Assembly: GCF_000003815.2 (NCBI RefSeq)
Contig: NC_049984.1
Span: forward strand, 2,995,897-3,059,896
Direction: 5' to 3'
Length of the DNA stretch: 64,000 nucleotides
Origin: Branchiostoma floridae
Lineage: Eukaryota; Chordata; Leptocardii; Amphioxiformes; Branchiostomatidae
Position 1 is the stretch's first letter. Each line of letters begins with the position of its first letter. The notes below the pieces were generated by a model that had not been told where the DNA came from, did no database searches, and saw nothing but the letters and a program-made list of their open reading frames with translations. Positions 1 through 11,657 of this stretch are shown one piece after another. Made by a program: the position numbers and the translations under genes.

Positions 1-3000
1 CGAGAAGAATATGTGCTGGTCCATTCGTTTTAGTACAGGAAGCGAGCGAGTACTACTACAACACGTACAAGCTCACGGCTGGCTGTGAGGACTGGAAGGT
101 GGCTACGAGGGAGGACAGAGTTCATCAACAGTAGATGTCAGGGGCTTGACCTCAACCCCCTGAACAAAGCGAGTCTCTGTGTCATTCTTGAATACACGTT
201 TTAGCCTTATCTGATAGGTTCTAGGTCGGACTAACTAATTTAAGGACTATTCCGTTAGAAAGAGTAGGAGAGAGTTTTTGAGTGATTAGCATGGGGGGAG
301 GGGGCTTGAAACTCCTGACTCTGGGGATTCCTTTTTGATGGAAACGCAAGCCAATTGCCACCATATCCTCAAGCTTTACGGCATGTTTTTGCTCGTTTGA
401 TTGGCCCAAGTTCATCGCTTCTGAATGAAGTAGTTATTTACTCCCAATCATCAAGCATAACTATTCGGAAGAAGGACAGTATCCAAGGGGTTAAGCAGTC
501 TACAACTGGTCAATTAGCCTTTAGATACTGTCTTTGGCAGGCAGATAAATCTATTTGAAGATTTATTTGATTCCAAATCAAGACAAGAACGTACACAATT
601 TTGCATGTTTTGGGGAAAATAGTGCCAATTCCACGCCTGAAGGTTACAGAGACTGTCAACACCGTCGATGTCAATAATCATGTAGTAGGTTTTGAACATT
701 CCAGTAAGCTTGACTGAAAGAAGAGAAAAAAAAAATGTTCAAGAAGGTAGCCGTATCGGCTGCAGATATAGCCAGAAGAGTGTCCTGAAGTGCACGGCAC
801 ATTCGGTACTCATCCTGAACTTTCTGTAAAACTGAAGCCAGGTTAACGGTTAATGTTGACAAATCCCAGAGGGTGGTAGTATGTAGCAACTGCCTTCAGA
901 CTGGAAGACTGAATTTCACGGACGAGAATTTCATGCTGGGTTCAAGGTCGCCTTCGAAAACTACAAACGGCTGTAGAGACGGTCAGAAGGACGACGCCAT
1001 CAACTTTGCCTGCGAGAACGTGGTGACAGTCTGAACGGTAGGTAAACGACTTGTCTTCGCTTAAGTTGTGTGCAAAGAAGTAATCCACGTATCCTCGGCA
1101 AGTATTTTGGAATGTTTCAGATTCTCCTTAAGGCTATACCAATCATGGTGCTCGCCAAAAATACACCTTAACACTTAGAGAGTCAAGCGTTCCAGATTTA
1201 AAAACAAATGTAGTCCGTACACCATAGTCCCCCTTCAGGCCATCCTGTTGAGGGAGACGTGAAGACAAATATCTGGCCCGTCAGATTTCTGCTGACTGCG
1301 TGCCATTGAGGGTGGCAAATGACAACATGAAGTTGGTCTACGTACGTGGCCAATAGTCCCAACTTGATCTTTACACTGTTGATTGGATTTTGCCAGGTGC
1401 CAGCTCTTTAGGTCATGAGATATCGAACGTTCAACATGACCATGTCACTTTCCACTGGGGCATAAAAGTAGATTGACGCACATAGAATGTCCCCAACAGG
1501 TAGTGTTAACTGAACCCAGACCTTTAGGTGATTTTTCTCCACAAGAAGGCCTTAACGAATTTTCCAGTAGCTACCCCCAACAGCTATGTTTGTTACTAGA
1601 GATGGTTACAACCAGTTCCAGACTGTTAATTTTGAAAAAAATTAAATGCACAATATTCTTTCGTACTATGCAGACAAATCTTACAGTACTTCATAAATGC
1701 TTCTTTGAAAAATGGTATCTACAGAATACAGCGAAAGAAGCAGAATGGTTCTGCAATTACGTTCTGGGTAAAGACAAGCAAATAATGGTAAAAGCAAGTA
1801 ACAACTTCTCGTAAGTAATAGCAACTTCAGTACTACTAAAGAAAGGCTTTGATAGTCTCTGATTTTGACAGTGTGAACAAAATGTGCCGGTGATGCTACC
1901 TGCTTCTGATTTATCTTATTCTAATGTATGAAGCAACATTTCATCCTTAGATATGATTTTATTATTATTAGCTACGGCCGCGTGGCGCGTTGGTACACCC
2001 GATCCCTCGATCTCGGAAGTTAAGCAACGCGCGGTTCGGACAGTGCTTGGATGGGAGACCAACCAAGGACGTCCGGATTGCTGTAGCCTCACGAAGCTTT
2101 CCACGAAATCGTCTTCCGGGAGGGACGTAAAACGGGGGTCCCGTGCTCGAGGAGGTGCCTCGACCACGTTAATCAGCCTCATTACTCATAATGGGTACCT
2201 ACTGGCTGGCAAAATACACCTGGTGATTATCTATCAGAGACAAGGAATTCTACAAAGACTAGTTTTCCTTAGACTTCAGGACCATATCCTCTTTAACATG
2301 AAACAATACAAGTCGGTGACTTCTCTTTTAATCCTGAATCTCGGATGAATAAAATCTTGTAGGGTGCATTCGTGGAGACTGCTAGTCGCTGTAAGTGTTG
2401 CTACATACGTAACAACAAGAGAAAGTTGGTTTCCACTTAAGTATCCCATTCAGACGCAGGTAGCATCACTGGCATGTTTTATTCACACTGTCGAAGTCAG
2501 AGACTAGCAAAGTTGTTTAAAGTAGTGCGGAAGTTGCGATTACTTACGTGAAGAAGTTGTTACTTCCGTTACCATCATTTGCTTGTCTTTACCCAGAACA
2601 TAGTTGGAGAACCATTCTGCATCAATTGCTGCATTCTATAGTTACCATTTCTCAGACAAACATTTATTAAGTATAAGATTTGTCTGCACAGCATGAAAGA
2701 ATATTGTGCATTTCATTTTTTTTTTTTCAAAATCAACACTCAGTCTGGAAATGCTTGTAACTATCTCTAGTAGCAAACGTGGCTGTTAAGGTTAGCCACT
2801 GGAAAGTACGTCAAGACCTTGTGGAGACAAATCACCAAAATGTTTGGGTTCAATCAGCACTACCTGTTGGGAACATTCTTTGTACGTCAATCTACTTTTC
2901 TGAAATCCCCCAGTGGAAAGTGACATGGCGAGACTGAATGTTCGATGTCTCATGGCCTAAAAGAGCACCTTTCAAAATCCAATCAACAGTGTATGGATCA

Positions 3001-4362
3001 AGTTGGGACAATTGGCTACGTACGTAGACCGCCTTCATGTTGTTACTTTCCACCCTCAATGGCACGCGGTCAGCAGAAATCTGACGGTCCAGAAATTTGT
3101 CTTCACATGTCTCCCTCAACAGGATGACCCGGGAGAAGCGGGGCTATGGTAGCTGGACTACATTTGTTTTTAAATCAGAAACCCTTGAATCTCTAAGTTT
3201 TAAGGAGTACGTTTGGCGAGCATCATGAATGGTATTGTCTTACGGGGAATCTCAAACATTCCAGAATACATGCTGAGGAACTGTGGATTACTTTGCACAC
3301 AACGTAAGCGAAGACAAGTCGTTTACCTACCGTTCTGACCGTCACCACGTTCTTTCAGGCAAAGTTGGTGTCGTCGTCCTTCTGACCGTCTCTGCAACCG
3401 TTTGCAGTGTCGAAGGTAAGATCTTGAACCCAGCGATGAAATTCACGTCTGTGAAATTCAGTCTTCCAGTCTGAATGCAGTTGCTTCAGACCACCCTTTG
3501 GAAATTTGTCAACAATAACTGTGAACCTGGCTTCAGTCTTACCGAAAGTTCAGGATGAGTACCGAATGTGCCGTGCACTTCAGCACTCTTGCTAGATCTT
3601 TAGCCGATACAGCTACCTTCTTCAACAAGTACGTTTTCTCTTCTTTCAGTCAAGCTTACTGGAATGTTCAAAACCTACTATTGATATCAACGGAATTGAC
3701 AGTCTCTGTAACCTTCAGGTGTCGAATTGGCACTATCTTTTTTCAAAACATGCAAAAGTGTTTACGTTTTGTCTTGATTTGGAATCAAATAAATCTTCAA
3801 TCAGATTTATCTGCCTGCCAAAGAGGGTATCTAAAGGCTAATTAGTATCCAACTGGCCAGTTGGATACCGCTTAACCCCTTCGATACTGTCCTTGCCCCC
3901 GATAGATCTGCTCGGCGATTAGGAGTATATAACTACTTCATACAGAAGAGGTGAACTTGGACCAGCTCAAGCGAGCCAAAACATGTCGTAAAGCTTGGGA
4001 ATAAGGTGGTAATTGGCTTTCGTTTCTATCGAAAAAAGAATCCCCGGCGCTAGGAGTTTCAAGCCCACATCCATGCTAATCACTCAAAAACTCTCTCCTA
4101 CCTTTCGAACGGAATAGTCCTTGGTCTGACCTAGTACGTATGAGCTAAGGCTAAAAAGTCTATTCAAGAATGACACAGAGACTCGCTTTAATTTGTTCAG
4201 GGAGTTGAGATTAAGCCCCTGACATCTGCTGGTGACGGCCTCTGTCCTCCCTCGCAGCCATCTTCCAGTCCTGACAGAAGGCCGTGAGTTACATGTAGTA
4301 CTAGTACGTGTACTCGATCTCTTTCTGTACCAATACGAATGGACCCGCACATATTCTTCTCG
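1..4362. repeat. Long inverted repeat (foldback-like), arms 1-~1905 and ~2455-4362
   Basis: Sequence from base 1 reappears reverse-complemented, ending at 4362, and the match continues inward to about 1905/2455. For example, the word CGAGAAGAAT at 1 pairs with ATTCTTCTCG at 4353-4362, and CGTAAGTAAT near 1810 pairs with ATTACTTACG near 2545. The arms differ by scattered substitutions and small indels, so this is an aged palindrome and not a simple read-through artefact. The unpaired centre of about 550 bp holds a 5S rRNA-derived sequence. No long ORF is shared by both arms. The left end is cut by the window, so the true arm length and any target duplication are unknown. It could be a foldback transposon or an old inverted duplication. 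Confidence 0.9.
1971..2190 (+). pseudogene. 5S rRNA-derived sequence with SINE-like body
   Basis: Bases 1971-2088 follow 5S rRNA almost end to end. They start GCTACGGCC, contain TCTCGGAAGTTAAGCAAC (box A region) and TTGGATGGGAGACC (box C), and end GCTGTAGCC. The middle diverges from ordinary animal 5S. After 2090 the sequence does not terminate in a T run but continues with GGGAGGGACGT and GGGGTCCCGTG words, as in the body of 5S-headed SINEs. It is more likely a SINE copy or 5S pseudogene than a working 5S gene. It sits in the loop of the large inverted repeat. Confidence 0.75.
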
Positions 4363-4439
4363 CGACATTCAAATATTCGTAGGCTCAATTACTCTTAGTA
4401 CAATTATTTTCCATGCTCGATCCCTGGCTTCCGGAGAAA

Positions 4440-4945
4440 CCCAACTCGATAGAATCATTGACAAAGATCCAATCCGTTCTTATTGCAATAATAACCAGTA
4501 CATGAATGAAGTCTCAGCAGCATTACCTGTGACTGTCAAAGTCTCGTACCATGCCAGCCGAAAGCTGCGAGCGGTAGTTGAAGGCAGTCGCTCAGAGAGT
4601 CAGAGTGGCTCCCCATTGCCTCTGGTGTTCCTCAGGGCTCCATTCTAGATCCAATGTTATTCTTATGATACATGGATGATTTACCTGGCACTGTCAAGAA
4701 CTCCACTGTAGCGTTGCCTGCAGACAATTGGCACAGAGCGATTTCCAACCTCGATTGCGATAAACTAGTGCTTGATATTTCTTCTATGAGACTATGTATC
4801 AGAGGAGTCTTCAGTGGGGGATGTCATTCCATCCATCAATCTGAGTGTAAGGTTCTCAAAGAGCACAATAACCTTTATCTACTACTTGTATTTGTCAGAC
4901 ACCACAACATAAGCATAAACATACAGTCAGTAGTATGAATTTTTG
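4440..4945 (+). pseudogene. Non-LTR retrotransposon reverse-transcriptase fragment, decayed
   Basis: Near 4625-4735, in one frame, the translation reads GVPQGSILDPMLFL, then a stop, then YMDDLPGTVKNSTVALPADN. This is the standard RT block (GVPQGS, Y-x-DD, FADD-like) of Jockey/CR1-type LINEs, with the last block degenerate. An ECKVL motif near 4845 fits the region after the RT active site. Frame changes and stops make it dead. It lies just outside the large inverted repeat and upstream of the RHIM exons, on the same strand. Confidence 0.75.
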
Positions 4946-5227
4946 CCCGATCTGACCTGCTATGGACCTATCATATTGTGAACATCGTAGCGAGAGCCAA
5001 TTGTATGATTGTATGATTGGCTTCAGTAACTTACAGTCGGTTACGAATCCAGCCTAGGGGTGCGTAAAGTATTGTATATGTTACACTGGTTGTAACGCTG
5101 TTGCATTCTATGCTGAGGTGAGAGTCAGTGAATTCGACCACTCCTGCTCTCTCATCCCATCCTGCCAAGATAAAACATTAATCCCACTTCGTAAGTCCAT
5201 ATCAACATTGATTTTTTTGTATTGCAG

Positions 5228-5371
5228 ATCTCAGTAAGACTGACAGTGGAATAACAGCCCCTTCAGTTATTCACAACCACTACTACAACATCAGCCAGGT
5301 GGAAAATGTACAGATTGGTCACGACAACGTCATGAATACATCCGCATGCGAGGATGAGGATTTTGTGGATG
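5228..5371 (+). CDS. Internal exon encoding a RHIM motif
   Basis: The acceptor TTTTTTTGTATTGCAG precedes the exon and GATG|GTGAGA follows it. The 144 nt are open in the frame starting with two bases of a split codon and end with one base (phase 1 both sides). The peptide contains VENVQIGHDNVMNTS at 5299-5340. The core V-Q-I-G-x-x-N-x-M matches the RIP homotypic interaction motif of RIPK1, RIPK3, TRIF and ZBP1, which forms functional amyloids in necroptosis and innate signalling. An acidic stretch (CEDEDFVD) follows. Upstream exons were not found; the preceding 5 kb is a palindrome and a dead LINE. It could be an exon of a living gene that begins left of the window, or a stranded relic. Confidence 0.7.
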
Positions 5372-6071
5372 GTGAGACAGTATTTTCTTTTATAGATGCC
5401 TTTGTACGTCTACCTACATCTATGGAGGTTAGACACCCTGTATTGATAGTATTTAAGGGCAATTCTGTCCTTACAACCGGATAAGATTTAGAAATTACTT
5501 CCGGGTGTTTGGAGTGACCCCAATCAGTCTTGAGTATTACCGAGATAAACAGGTAAAAAAATTCAATACGTCTAACTGAAAAAAATAAAAAAACGGTTGA
5601 ACATGTCAAAGTCGCTTAGTCATAAGGATCGTATGCAATTTCACTTACTGATGATGTTAAATGTAAATGATGTTAGTATAGTTCCCACGCTAAGACAATG
5701 CCATCCATAGGAACTGCAAATCATTTTCTGTCTATTGCCTGTTAATGTCAAGTTTTTAATTTAGTAGTACTTTTTTTTCTAGATCACAGCTCCTGTGTTT
5801 CTCTGTATTCTCTTGATCAGTTGACACTGGTCTATTCCAGAGGCTAATAAAGAAGCTGGCATTAGCAGATACCAAAGGTTGTTTTGGAATAGGTTGTCAG
5901 CTAGCCTATATTTTACAGTTACAGGGCTATGCAACGCTTTGACTGTAGGTGTGCAATGGGCTATCTATAGAACAAAACGATTGGAATTAGCAGTGGTTAA
6001 ATATTGAATAGTAACGTTACACATGAACAGTTCCTTACTTCTGCCTGAGTGTGTCCTTGTCTTTTGTACAG

Positions 6072-6196
6072 CACCACTACCGGTAGAAGTGTTAGCAGTT
6101 GGCTCGACTCTAGAAGCATCGATAGTTGTCTCAAACGTTCCACTTGGCCTTCCTCCTGAGATGCATCCAAAACTACAAGTAGAAGACACTGTCTAG
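6072..6196 (+). CDS. Terminal exon of the RHIM-containing gene
   Basis: A pyrimidine-rich acceptor (TGTCCTTGTCTTTTGTACAG) precedes a stretch that stays open for 40 codons and ends in TAG at 6194-6196. It starts with two bases, which complete the single base left by the RHIM exon at 5371, so the two exons join in frame. The tail reads PLPVEVLAVGSTLEAS then IVVSNVPLGLPPEMHP and ends VEDTV. I recognise no domain in it. Pairing of the two exons rests on splice signals and phase only. LINE debris begins about 50 bases downstream. Confidence 0.5.
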
Positions 6197-6242
6197 CTCT
6201 CCTGGGGAAATGGAGTACATTGTGCGATGTTACACGCTGATC

Positions 6243-6410
6243 TGTCATATTTTGTGATGATGATGATGATTGGTTTATTTATTTCAAAATCGAGGATACC
6301 TGGCAGCCAAAGGCTGAATTGCGTATCTTCTTACAGGGATCACAATAACAATCATTTAACATTATACATTATACATGTCAAAAACAAACACTTCGGATTG
6401 AACTTACAGT
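6243..6410 (-). mobile_element. LINE 3' end, antisense
   Basis: The block starts TGATGATGATGATGATTGG then TTTATTTATTTCAAAA. Read on the minus strand this is a typical LINE 3' end, TTTGAAATAAATAAACC running into a short ATC repeat tail. Only the untranslated end is present and no ORF is seen. Confidence 0.45.
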
Positions 6411-6639
6411 ACTAAATGCGGAGGAGACGAGTAAACTACTGTAACAGTTTTAAAATTCTGTCGTTACAGATGAAATTGATTAAAAATATATCTCTGCTGT
6501 CAACTAGCTATAGCTATAGACGTTTATATTTTGTTCGACTTATGTCTTTACTTCATGGTTGTGATCATCTTTGGTTTGCTTCCGGTGTGATGGTTCACAT
6601 TATGTCATGTTATGTTACTTGGCTAAGAATTGGGGATCA

Positions 6640-7236
6640 TGTTCTGTGGTATAAGCTGAACTATGATGCAAAATGCAAGAGCATGGGGAGATTCCCATGC
6701 CTTACAAAAGTGTGGAAGGCTCCCACTCAAAAAGTCACCAAGACTAAGGTGCTCAAATCGAGCGTTGAGTCCATTCTGCTCGACGGGTCCGATTCTTGGA
6801 CCCTGACCAAAAACCATGTGCAGAAAACTCGACGGTAACTACACCAGTCTCATCGTGCCGCCTTGAATGTTGAGTTGAAGTGCCATACCACCAACACACA
6901 ACTCTACAACGGATGGCGCGGCCATGTGATCATCGTCATGATATGGCAAACGAAGACGCGGTCCACCATCGCTGACCATCAGTAAGTTGATAGAGGATGA
7001 TGTAGGCCTCCAAGATGGATACCTCTTGTATGCCAAGCGCGACAGAGACGTATGGTGGGAGTCCATGATGACCTAATCGTTTAACTTGTATATTGCACTA
7101 TGTCAACGTTCACATTTCTGTAATTTATGTAGTTATAGTAATATGTAGTATCATTGTATAAATTGATCTATTACTGTTGCCTTACATTGTACCATGTACA
7201 AATGTCGTGCAATAAAGTTCATTCATTCATTCAATT
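6640..7236 (+). mobile_element. LINE 3' remnant: ORF end plus 3' UTR and ATTC tail
   Basis: Translation near 6770-6870 gives DGSDSWTLTKNHVQKTRR, then a stop, then HRAALNVELKCHTTN. Near 7000-7060 it gives YAKRDRDVWW. These match the C-terminal part of LINE ORF2 proteins (YGSETWTLT ... RAALNV ... RDRDVW), with stops and frameshifts. About 160 bases of AT-rich 3' UTR end in AATAAA at 7211 and a (ATTC)n tail at 7219-7234. It is a truncated, inactive insertion. Confidence 0.7.
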
Positions 7237-7419
7237 GATGTCACAATGGGAACCTGAACCATAAAACATTCATATGGCAGAATAAGCTGGACAGGGGTGT
7301 TTTGCTTTCCCGTAAGATACTAGATATAGATGAGATAATACTGTAATAAAAAAACTGGAAACACTTCACTCTCCGAATGTCAATGTGTTTTTTTGTGTTG
7401 GGCATCGTCATTGGCCATG

Positions 7420-7625
7420 ACACGTACAAACTCATTAAGACCAATAAAGATTGCCTCAAATACTCATACTTCCCAAGAACCACTTCCGACTGGAATAGTC
7501 TACCATACTCAACCACCCTTCAAACAGACCCCGCTAAGTTCAAGGAAGAGGTGTTACAACACCTAAGGAACGGCCATGGCAATAAGACAGCAGTACCGTG
7601 CCCTGGGCGGACTGCCCCAACATAA
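7420..7625 (+). pseudogene. LINE ORF2 C-terminal fragment (CR1/Jockey type)
   Basis: The frame reads DCLKYSYFPRTTSDWNSLPY and continues to a stop at 7625. The phrase YSYFPRTxxDWNSLP is the well-known C-terminal signature of CR1/Jockey-like ORF2 proteins. The 5' part of the element is missing. It lies just past the ATTC tail of the previous LINE remnant, so it is a separate insertion. Confidence 0.7.
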
Positions 7626-8183
7626 CACAAGGGGTGTTACCCAGTAACAAAACAAGAACGGTTAATCTCAAACATTCCAGACAACTTGCTGTCGCTGATG
7701 ATGCAATATGTATACTGGGTAATTGGGACCAAGGGAATACTTGAAACAAAATTATTTCGTGGCTTAGCAACTGCTACTACTGAACATTTAATACAGCGAT
7801 TCTGTCACTACTTTGATACACTGTACTTTGAATTTGTTGATAACAAGAAGCCGTGCAAATTTAACAATTTGTTGGCCCCCAGAATGGTTTGATTTTTCAA
7901 AATGCTTTCATTCTTCTTAAATGCTACAATGAACAGTCAAACTAGACATTTGCATGGCCTAATAAGAAAGGAAAATAACTCAAGAAAGAAGTCACTGCAC
8001 TTCACAAATGAGTATCCGACTTGTGGTTAGACATTTATTATCCACATTCAGAACGCAATAAATAATCTGCAGTCGCCAGTCAGAAATGTACATTCGACAG
8101 TGGTCACAGTTTGCAACAGCAACAAAATTCAATGCATGTTGAAGTCTGTAACAAGAAAATTTAGGCATCCAGGTTATAAGATA

Positions 8184-8317
8184 CGCCAAAAAGCAATTAC
8201 TCAAGCAACTGGATATGATTTCCCCAGTGTCACTGATAAAAGATGCTGGATGGTTATCTGAAACGTCTGACCGTTTCCAAAATCATATTCAGTTGCTTGA
8301 GTAACTGCTTTTTGGCG
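8184..8317. repeat. Palindromic repeat with inner hairpin, member of a dispersed family
   Basis: The arms at 8184-8221 (CGCCAAAAAGCAATTACTCA...) and 8279-8317 (...TGAGTAACTGCTTTTTGGCG) are reverse complements. The centre holds CACTGATAAAAGATG, TGGATG and ATCTGAAACGTCTGACCG. The same words recur near 15640-15720, 20010, 23755-23860, 27200-27680 and 31780-31960, so this is an interspersed family with a structured core. Confidence 0.7.
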
Positions 8318-8795
8318 TGCTTTCCTTGAATTTTTGGTTGCACATCTGTCGACCTTCTTCAGGAGTGGTGATTCAATTACTCTGAGCACGTGACTTTAGG
8401 GACTCAACTAATGATATCACTTGCCAGACGATTACAATTCTTAACTCAAGTTACATGTCCCTGAAGTTTCGTGCTCATCGTAGTTGAATCACCACCCCTG
8501 AAGAAAATTCGAGGTAAGCAACTTGCTTGACGAATGTGTCGAATGAAATTTACAAACTTCATCATGGGTCATACCAACACAGATGAGCTTTCATGCTAAA
8601 ATTCAATGCAGTTTCTGTTTTGATCAAAAAGCTTTGCTATGCAATTTGCATGTAGCAGTCGATCACTATACAATTTGTAGACATCATGATTTGATACATA
8701 TATTGTTACAGTAGTTACTTGCCTTGTAGTCTTGTATACCTACATTGTATACCGTTTACACTGTGTTTAAGATGCATGCACAGCATAACAAGCAT

Positions 8796-9065
8796 CATCC
8801 TCCAACGCAGGGACATCCAACAGCGAAACCGCCTGTCTGGATGTACCCTGCTTTCTCGACCGTCACCCTTAGTTCCTGTGGGCATCGCTGCAAACCAGCT
8901 GTCAGCCAATCAGAGAATAGGCCTTTCCGTTTTCAAAAGGGGTCTCGCATATATAAGGGTAAGCTCATTAAGCAGGGCGGTCAGGAACTAAGGGTGACGG
9001 TTGAAAAAGCAGGGTACATCCAGACAAGCGGATTCGCCACTGGCTGTCCCTGCGTAGAAGGATGA
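8796..9065. repeat. Palindrome whose loop holds CCAAT and TATA-like words
   Basis: The arms at 8796-8878 and 8982-9065 pair (for example ACGCAGGGACAT with CTGTCCCTGCGT, and ACCGTCACCCTTAGTTCCTG with its complement). The loop of about 100 bases contains AGCCAATCAG at 8904-8913 and CATATATAAG at 8948-8957, spaced like a CCAAT/TATA promoter. No ORF follows that I recognise. It could be a nonautonomous element with an internal promoter. Confidence 0.65.
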
Positions 9066-11373
9066 ACCAGCATTCATACAGATGTATGTACATGAGAAGT
9101 CAGTCGTATGCAGCAAAGTGAGAAAGTTTCAGTGATACAAGCAATTAGACACAAGTAAAAGCAGTACAAAATCTAGCTACAATGAGTGAATAACCACTTC
9201 AGCATTATGGCATATCTTAAAGGTAGGGTTGTACCATTGTACGCTATTGCAACTCAACCGTTGCAACATTTTCATTCCAAAGCCATAGAAAAATACAACA
9301 GAGCTTTTGCAAGGATGAAAAATACATGTTCATACTCATACCAACAATGGCTTTTTTTATACAGACACAAATGACTGAGTGTCATGAATTGTTAAGGGAA
9401 TATACATGTTTACTAGTGACGTTGTTTTGTAACACTTATTTTACAATTCTTACTACTATTAAGTCACTACAAATGGTGAAAAAATGAATGAGCTAGCCAG
9501 TTGTGTAAGAAAAATAAATAAAAAATTCAATGTGTTCAAAGAAAAAGATGAATTGGTAACCACGTAATAAAAAAGTTTTTACAAGTTGGATGTCTGAAAA
9601 ACATGGTTAAAAAAACTAATTTTGACCGAACAACACAATTTTTCAATCGCAGCATACATGATTTCCATGCAGTCACCGGCTTTTTAAAACAGAATATGAA
9701 GAAAGCTCTGACAATATGATTGGTTTGTATGCAGTAATTTCTTACCAAGGTCATGATTATTTTGATACACAGCAGATCTTTGTGGCCAGCATTGTAAATT
9801 ATTACTTTAACTTGCTACACTATGGAGAAACTCTTAACATTACCTCGTAAAAAAAGTCTTGGGCATTTTACAACTCCTCATCCAGAGTTCATCTTTACAT
9901 GCGGCCCCTCCTATCCCTACACATCGATACCTCATCCTTATCTACATGCGAAGAACATTTCAATATCCACAATGTCTTAAATATCAACCAACGCTGTACA
10001 TAGTACAGTACTGTACTTCGTATTTACATAGTTCTGTATGCTGATCCATATGATTATTACACTTCTTGTAACGCCTTTAGTTTGTTCCTCTTCAGTTGAC
10101 AAGATGTTATGTCGGATAAATACTTTGATATATGACTTTTTCTTGTCGTGGTTTTATTGCCTATTTGTCGCTGTTCTTGCTCAATGAATATCTAACTTTT
10201 TTTTTCTAAGCAGAGCATTTTGATTTTAGGAGAGAATCTGAATTCCCCATCCATGCTTTAGTCCAGTAATATGTATGGACACACAAGTCACACGTTTTAG
10301 CAAGTAAGTCAGGAATATGTGGATGAGGAATTCATTTGTCTCTAATATTTCGAGAAATGTTACTGTGCCCTAACCTCGGTTACATCACATCAACACAACA
10401 AGTAAGACACAGTGAAAACAACATTATGAAAGCATATACATGACTTGAATCTAGCTAATGGTAGTACAATGTAACAATATCACTTGTACATACATTACAT
10501 AGTACATAGTTACAACACTGTTTGCTACCTTCTGAAGGCAGCAACATAGTTTGCTACATTTGTATCATAACGGAAAGGACTTCTAGATCTATGACAATAC
10601 AAAAACGGTAGTTACAAAAATGGCAAGTTCTGGGCATCATAAATAGAATCTTACAAAAAGTCGCGAAACAGTTTTAGATCTTTTAGCAGTGAAATCTCCA
10701 ATATGGTATACGAGAACACAAACCAAATTCAAATGCAACAAATCTTGCAGAAAGTCACAAGATTTTTGACAGATACAGGGTAACAAAAAGGTGACAGATA
10801 CATTTTGCAACTTTCCAGGCAATTTTAAAGCCAAACTCACTATAACTTCTACCTCCATTGTGGCATAGTGATTACAATTATGCTCATATATTAAGGTCCT
10901 ACGACTGATTTGAACTTGAAACAATGGCCTGCAGCTTGTACCAATAGCATAAAAATTGTGACATCATCTCTGTGTTTTTTTGCTTCAAAGTTCCCAAGTC
11001 CTTGGCCTGACAAAACTCCACATTCAAATACATGTACACTTAGTCTACCTTCCTGTACATTATCCTTACTCTATCTTGCCTATCTCTACAGTTTCACTCC
11101 TTAGCTGTACATTCAAGTAAAAACACTAAGACTTGCTACTATTAACATTATTCTACAGTTACATTACTTACACAATAATCATGGTGAATGTGGTTTCTCT
11201 GTCAGTGGACCATTTCAACGTCTTTCATTTTTTTCGCATCTGAGCAAAATTTTCTGTCTATTTTCAATGTACATAGTCAGATGATGAACAGATACAAAAA
11301 GACGGACACATGCAGAAACGACATAAAAGTTTGTTATAGTCTTTTGGTATACACTTTTCATTGCTATTTTTAA
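9066..11373. other. AT-rich stretch without exons; probable spire 3' UTR and flank
   Basis: No splice-bounded ORF or family motif is visible on either strand. The right-hand part lies directly downstream of the spire stop codon and should be 3' UTR. A minus-strand AATAAA (TTTATT at 10153-10158) is a possible poly(A) signal, giving a UTR near 1.5 kb. This is a guess from one hexamer. Confidence 0.35.
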
Positions 11374-11628
11374 TGGTCATACCAATTCAATTTGTTGGAT
11401 CACGGGTTTTCAAAAAATAAAAAAAAATATGCTGAACTGGAAATACATCATGAAAACAAAAGCCCGAGGACCAGGTGTACATTTGTATGCCTTGGTGCAC
11501 TCAGGTTTATGGAGTGGACATGGTCATATTCAAGTTTTCCTCCCTGCCCGTTGCATTACATTGATGTCCGCTTGCTATATTTTCATTCTAAAAAAAACAT
11601 GAACCAACAAATTAAATTGGTGTGGCCT
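11374..11628. mobile_element. MITE, family with TIR GGCCACACCAATTTAATTTG
   Basis: The left end TGGTCATACCAATTCAATTT and right end AAATTAAATTGGTGTGGCCT are inverted copies of a TIR also found at 20495-20835, 21736-21988 and 31624-32052. The inside has no ORF. It ends 30 bases below the spire stop codon, so it lies at the start of the 3' UTR and would be transcribed with spire. No clean target duplication is visible here. Confidence 0.75.
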
Positions 11629-11657
11629 TACACAACGTTGCGTTGATAGGTTTTGGC

